Source: an uncultured Prevotella sp. (GTDB lineage Bacteria; Bacteroidota; Bacteroidia; Bacteroidales; Bacteroidaceae). Taken from it: a stretch of DNA of 64,000 nt. This document shows, in pieces, positions 61,080-64,000 of the stretch. Made by a program: the position numbers and the translations under genes. A model generated the notes under the pieces. It saw only the letters and a program-made list of their open reading frames with translations. It was not told where the DNA came from and searched no databases. The stretch is taken from contig CALEKA010000006.1 in NCBI GenBank assembly GCA_937898715.1, positions 4,562 through 68,561 on the forward strand, written 5' to 3'. How positions within the stretch are numbered: position 1 is the stretch's first letter; each line of letters begins with the position of its first letter.

Positions 61080-62020
61080 TATTTTAGCCAAAGAATAGCA
61101 CAATACTCCACCTTCGAGAACTTGCAGTTGCTCGGGGAGGAGTATATCCGTCAGATGAAGCACGACCTTACGCCAAAGACGTTCCAAACCTCTATTCTCT
61201 GCCAAAAGATTGGCATCTCGCACGATGGCTTCTACTCTTCCATGCAGGAGTGGCACAAGTACGATCTTCGGATTTCTCTTACCTCGACTCGCTCGGTTAC
61301 GACCGAATCATCGAAGAGGCGCAACAGGAGCGGTATTCCATACGCTCGCTGAGTGGCTTTAGTGAATTGCATTCGTCCCTTGACTGCCGCACCGATGCGG
61401 ACCTCGACCCGCTCGCTCCGCTGTGCATTGGCATAGACTACAATGCCAATATCAATTGGATTGTATGCGGTCAGCCTCGCGGCAACCGCCTTAATGTACT
61501 CAAATCTTTCTACGTGAAATTCGAGCGCAAGATTCCTGCACTCGTTGCAGACTTCTGCACCTACTATGCCCCTCACGCTAATCATAGCGTCACGTTCTAT
61601 TACGATGCCACCGCCCTTGGCTCGAACTATGCCGTGAACGACCTGGACTTTCATTGGGTGGTCGTCCATGAGTTTGAGCGCCACGGCTGGAGCGTAAACG
61701 ATGTTTACCTCGGCAACCCCATGCGCCATGATGAAAAGTATTTGCTCATCAATCAGGGCTTTGCTGGCAAGCAACGATTGATGCCGTATTTCAACCGCCA
61801 AAACAACGATGACCTTATCCTTGCCATCCAATCGGCAGGTGTGGAGCGCGGTCGAAACGGCTTCCGCAAAAACAAGTCCACAGAGAAGAATCCGGAATCA
61901 GAAGAGGACTTGTTGGAGCATCGTACCGATGGCACGGATGCTTTTGATACACTGTATATTGGGTGTGAAAAGTTCCCGCAGCATGATTTCTATGGAGGAT
62001 TTGTTGGAGGAGTGAGATAA
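61080..62020 (+). pseudogene. Phage terminase large subunit, truncated and frameshifted (copy 2)
   Basis: The N-terminal ATPase half is missing. From ~61080 one frame gives QRIAQYSTFENLQLLGEEYI then MKHDLTPKTFQTSILCQKIG up to MQEWHKYD (~61265). After a one-base shift a second frame (open from GTG 61250) continues FSYLDSLGYDRI, CIGIDYNANINWIVCGQPRG, FYYDATALGSNYAVND, and DLLEHRTDGTDAFDTLYIG to the stop. This is the RNase-H-like nuclease domain of Bacteroidales phage terminases (Asp residues in IDYNAN and YYDATA). The left breakpoint near 61080 abuts unrelated DNA. Abi copy 3 starts 62 bp after the stop. Confidence 0.85.
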
Positions 62021-62082
62021 CATTTATAACAGGATGGTAAATCCATGGTAAATATGTAAATTTGCAATCAAAATAAAAAACA

Positions 62083-62955
62083 ATGAAGAAAGCGTTAAGT
62101 CTGCAAGCACAAATAAAGCGTCTCAAAGAACGTGGCATTATAGTACAAGACGAAGATAAAGCCAAAGAGGTCCTATTCGATATTGGTTATTACCGCCTTG
62201 GATTTTACACATTCCCTTTCGAAAAGACATATCCCCGTTTAAGTAATCGAACTCATGAGTTCAGAGAAGGCACGTTGTTTGAGAGTATCGTGCAACTCTA
62301 CTACTTTGATTATGATTTGCGGAAACTTTTACTAAGTGCTCTTACACGAATTGAAGTAAATATTCGTACAAGAATTACATACATAGGTTCTATGTATTAT
62401 GATGAGGATCCTTATTGGTTCGTTAGCCCATTGGCTGTTGATGACAACTATATACAATCCTTTGCCCGCAAAGTTTATAAAACGATAAAGGATTCTCCTG
62501 TTATAGTACGTCATCACCAAAAATACCCTGAAGATACCTATGCGCCTGCATGGAAAACATTGGAGTTTATGACAATGGGAAATATCGTTTCTCTGTACAA
62601 CCATCTAAACGATAGGAACTTGAAGAAGCAAATAGCAAATGAGTTTAATTGTACAATTGGAATCTTTGTTAATTACATAGAAACTATACGTGTGGCTCGA
62701 AACACTTGTGCACATGGAGCATACCTTTATAATCTCCATTTGCCACGTGGTATTAAGAACGGACCTGCGGGAAATGTTTCTGGTAATGATAGACACAATG
62801 TAAATGGTATCATAAAGATAGTGCTATATCTATTGGGGTGCATTTCACACAATCGTGAAACCGAGTTAAGACAAAAATTAAGAGATTTATTTGCTGAACC
62901 ACGCGACTCCGAAACTATGCGAATTATAAATGAAAGCACAAATTTTTCCTTATAA
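62083..62955 (+). CDS. Abi_2/AbiF-type abortive-infection protein (HEPN), copy 3
   Basis: 290 residues. Signatures: AQIKRLKERGIIV, DIGYYRLGFYTFPF, LYYFDYDLRKLLLSALTRIEVNIRTR, APAWKTLEFMTMGNIVSLY and HEPN motif RNTCAH (Arg206-His211). Lacks the MGFPRN-QDEPLW ending of copies 1 and 2 and belongs to a different branch of the family. Upstream is a TAAATTTG (62057-62064) but no leader hairpin of the type seen for copies 1 and 2. A promoter plus structured RNA of the same promoter family begins immediately after its stop (62957), which may be its partner. Confidence 0.92.
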   Translation: MKKALSLQAQIKRLKERGIIVQDEDKAKEVLFDIGYYRLGFYTFPFEKTYPRLSNRTHEFREGTLFESIVQLYYFDYDLRKLLLSALTRIEVNIRTRITYIGSMYYDEDPYWFVSPLAVDDNYIQSFARKVYKTIKDSPVIVRHHQKYPEDTYAPAWKTLEFMTMGNIVSLYNHLNDRNLKKQIANEFNCTIGIFVNYIETIRVARNTCAHGAYLYNLHLPRGIKNGPAGNVSGNDRHNVNGIIKIVLYLLGCISHNRETELRQKLRDLFAEPRDSETMRIINESTNFSL

Positions 62956-62956
62956 A

Positions 62957-63090
62957 TTTGCATAGTAAAAGACTTATCTGTACTTTTGCAGTACCAAAAG
63001 TGCCCGCATCGGCAGGTCGCGATGTCTGCACTCTAAAAAAGATGACTGGGAATGTAATGATTTTCATTGCATTCCCTTTATTTATATACA
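62957..63090 (+). ncRNA. Orphan Abi-type promoter with structured RNA and terminator-like hairpin
   Basis: TTTG (62957-62960), 20 bp, TACTTTTG (62981-62988), then CAGTACCA as for the other two. Hairpin: AGTGC (62999-63003) with GCACT (63028-63032), inner GCATCG (63006-63011) with CGATGT (63020-63025), loop GCAGGTCG (63012-63019). A second perfect-ended hairpin, gggaatgtaatg (63048-63059) with cattgcattccc (63065-63076), is followed by tttatttatatac, which resembles the TTTATATAC before the ATG of copies 1 and 2. No Abi-like reading frame follows. Likely a separately transcribed small RNA of about 85-100 nt. Confidence 0.7.
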
Positions 63091-63099
63091 AGCCCACCC

Positions 63100-64000
63100 A
63101 TTCGGGCAATCCTTTCTTTCAGCCGCCTTACGCATTGGCTCTCTTGCTGTGCGTAGGGCGTTTTTTCGTGCGCTTCGGTGTGGTGGCAGGAGTGGAGTCG
63201 GGCTGCATGGGAACGGCTGGGGAAGTGGTGGGGCGGTAGCGAGAGCCTTGCTTCGGCAATCTCGTGACGTGGCAGAAGCAATTCTCGGAGATGTTCTTAT
63301 CACCCCATGCGCTTTGTCGGAAGGCAGAGCACATAGCCTTGGACTTTTGCAGTATTCGCAGCATGGTCACCGCTCATTGATACGGCCCAGCTGTGGGGTG
63401 GCTTGGCTCAGATTTTACCACTGGTGATGAGGACGAGATGGTCGCTTTCTCTCATTTTCTTAGATTTTATGTGTGTGACGATGTGGATTTACAGAGGCAG
63501 TCTTCGATGAGATGTTCATCACGTTGTCAGCAGAGATTTTTGGGCCATACCGATAGCTCCGGCATAGCTGTCAGCCTCGTCATCACATTCGGCACGTCTT
63601 CTTCGGGTTTTATAACCACCTAATAGATGTTATGAGGAAAGTCTCCTCTGCTACGATTTCCACCCATTGACGCACTCGGAATGAGCAGTGTGTGTCATAT
63701 TTATACTCTCGCTTATTTTTTACAAGGGGCAGCAGTGCGCTCCCGTTATTTTTCCTTTGCAATATCTGTGCAAGGTGAGAGCAAAACAAAACGCGTTTTG
63801 ATTTGCCGAACCGCAGCCAGATATGACGTAGAAAAGTTGGCATGAAGCGGCTTTGCGGCAAGGGCACGTTTCTCTTATCACAAAAATTTTTCAGAAAAAG
63901 ATGTTCGTTCCTCTGCACTTTTTCCAAGCCCGTGAAGGGTGAAATTTTTTTGCGCTATCCCTTGTCCTCCAAGCCTCATGACTTCATGCCCCTTATTGCA
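63100..64000. other. No supported gene
   Basis: Only short open frames are present on both strands (e.g. 63128-63370 and 63610-63927, minus). None has a recognisable motif, promoter or consistent composition. An isolated ggacttttgcagta at about 63342 recalls the Abi promoter's end but lacks its upstream TTTG. Possibly further decayed prophage DNA. Confidence 0.5.

Noticed and set aside
61012..61100. Possible C-terminal gene fragment on the minus strand (LWLKYQIKDNDVFEKAYQYI)
   Set aside because: It reads like protein over about 28 codons, but its upstream part runs into the terminase fragment and I recognise no family; too short to call.

Overview
The window reads as chromosomal DNA from a Bacteroidota bacterium, most likely a Prevotellaceae-type member of the Bacteroidales. 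Evidence: promoters of the TTTG - 19 to 21 bp - TAnnTTTG type, no obvious Shine-Dalgarno sites, an Fkp-type fucokinase/GDP-fucose pyrophosphorylase fusion, secreted proteins ending in a YDLSGRR tail, and multidomain secreted glycosidases. Genus is not resolved. I see no rRNA, intact insertion sequence or CRISPR array; one tRNA (Thr, TGT) is present.

Layout. 1-13.8 kb (mostly minus strand): 5' end of a sulfatase, glmM, the agmatine-to-putrescine pair aguA-aguB, a 5'-nucleotidase, fkp, folD and ffh. 13.9-20 kb (plus): a membrane protein, a beta-propeller lipoprotein with one CxxCH motif and a large MscS-type channel, probably one transcription unit. 20.3-21.6 kb: a membrane-anchored AraC-type regulator and tRNA-Thr. 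22-27.3 kb: five exported proteins in one AT-richer plus-strand operon, including a CsgG-like (DUF6175-type) protein and a C-terminal beta-barrel; function unknown. 27.4-37.4 kb (minus): topB, an orphan ABC ATPase, a glycosyltransferase, licD, a MATE exporter, two envelope lipoproteins and rsmI. 37.7-55.3 kb (plus): secreted glycan-active proteins (637-aa YDLSGRR-tailed protein, two GH36-like proteins, one GH27 alpha-galactosidase) interspersed with an AI-2E-family permease, a higBA toxin-antitoxin pair and an M18 aminopeptidase. 55.3-57.6 kb: repeat-rich DNA and a frameshifted zinc-ribbon membrane protein. 57.7-63.1 kb: prophage debris (two terminase remnants, a start-less phage gene, a 76-aa phage gene) carrying three Abi_2/AbiF-type HEPN proteins.

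Most notable observation: two of the Abi genes are preceded by the same promoter (TTTG-N20-TACTTTTG) and a short leader whose hairpin keeps an identical 12-nt loop pattern and inner stem while its outer 7-bp stem differs by compensatory changes, which points to a structured RNA partnered with each toxin. A third copy of promoter and leader, with a different hairpin and its own terminator-like stem, stands downstream of the third Abi gene without a following Abi gene. Second: the three genes encoding YDLSGRR-tailed secreted proteins each have a 7-8 bp G or C run at or beside the -33 promoter region, suggesting slippage-controlled expression.

Intergenic DNA is unusually full of short repeats: inverted pairs with a GACGCGTC core, period-7 ATACTT-type arrays, GTTAAC-rich palindromes and several local tandem arrays. 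They fill almost every intergenic gap larger than about 150 bp up to 57 kb and are nearly absent from the AT-rich operon at 22-27 kb and the prophage/Abi island.
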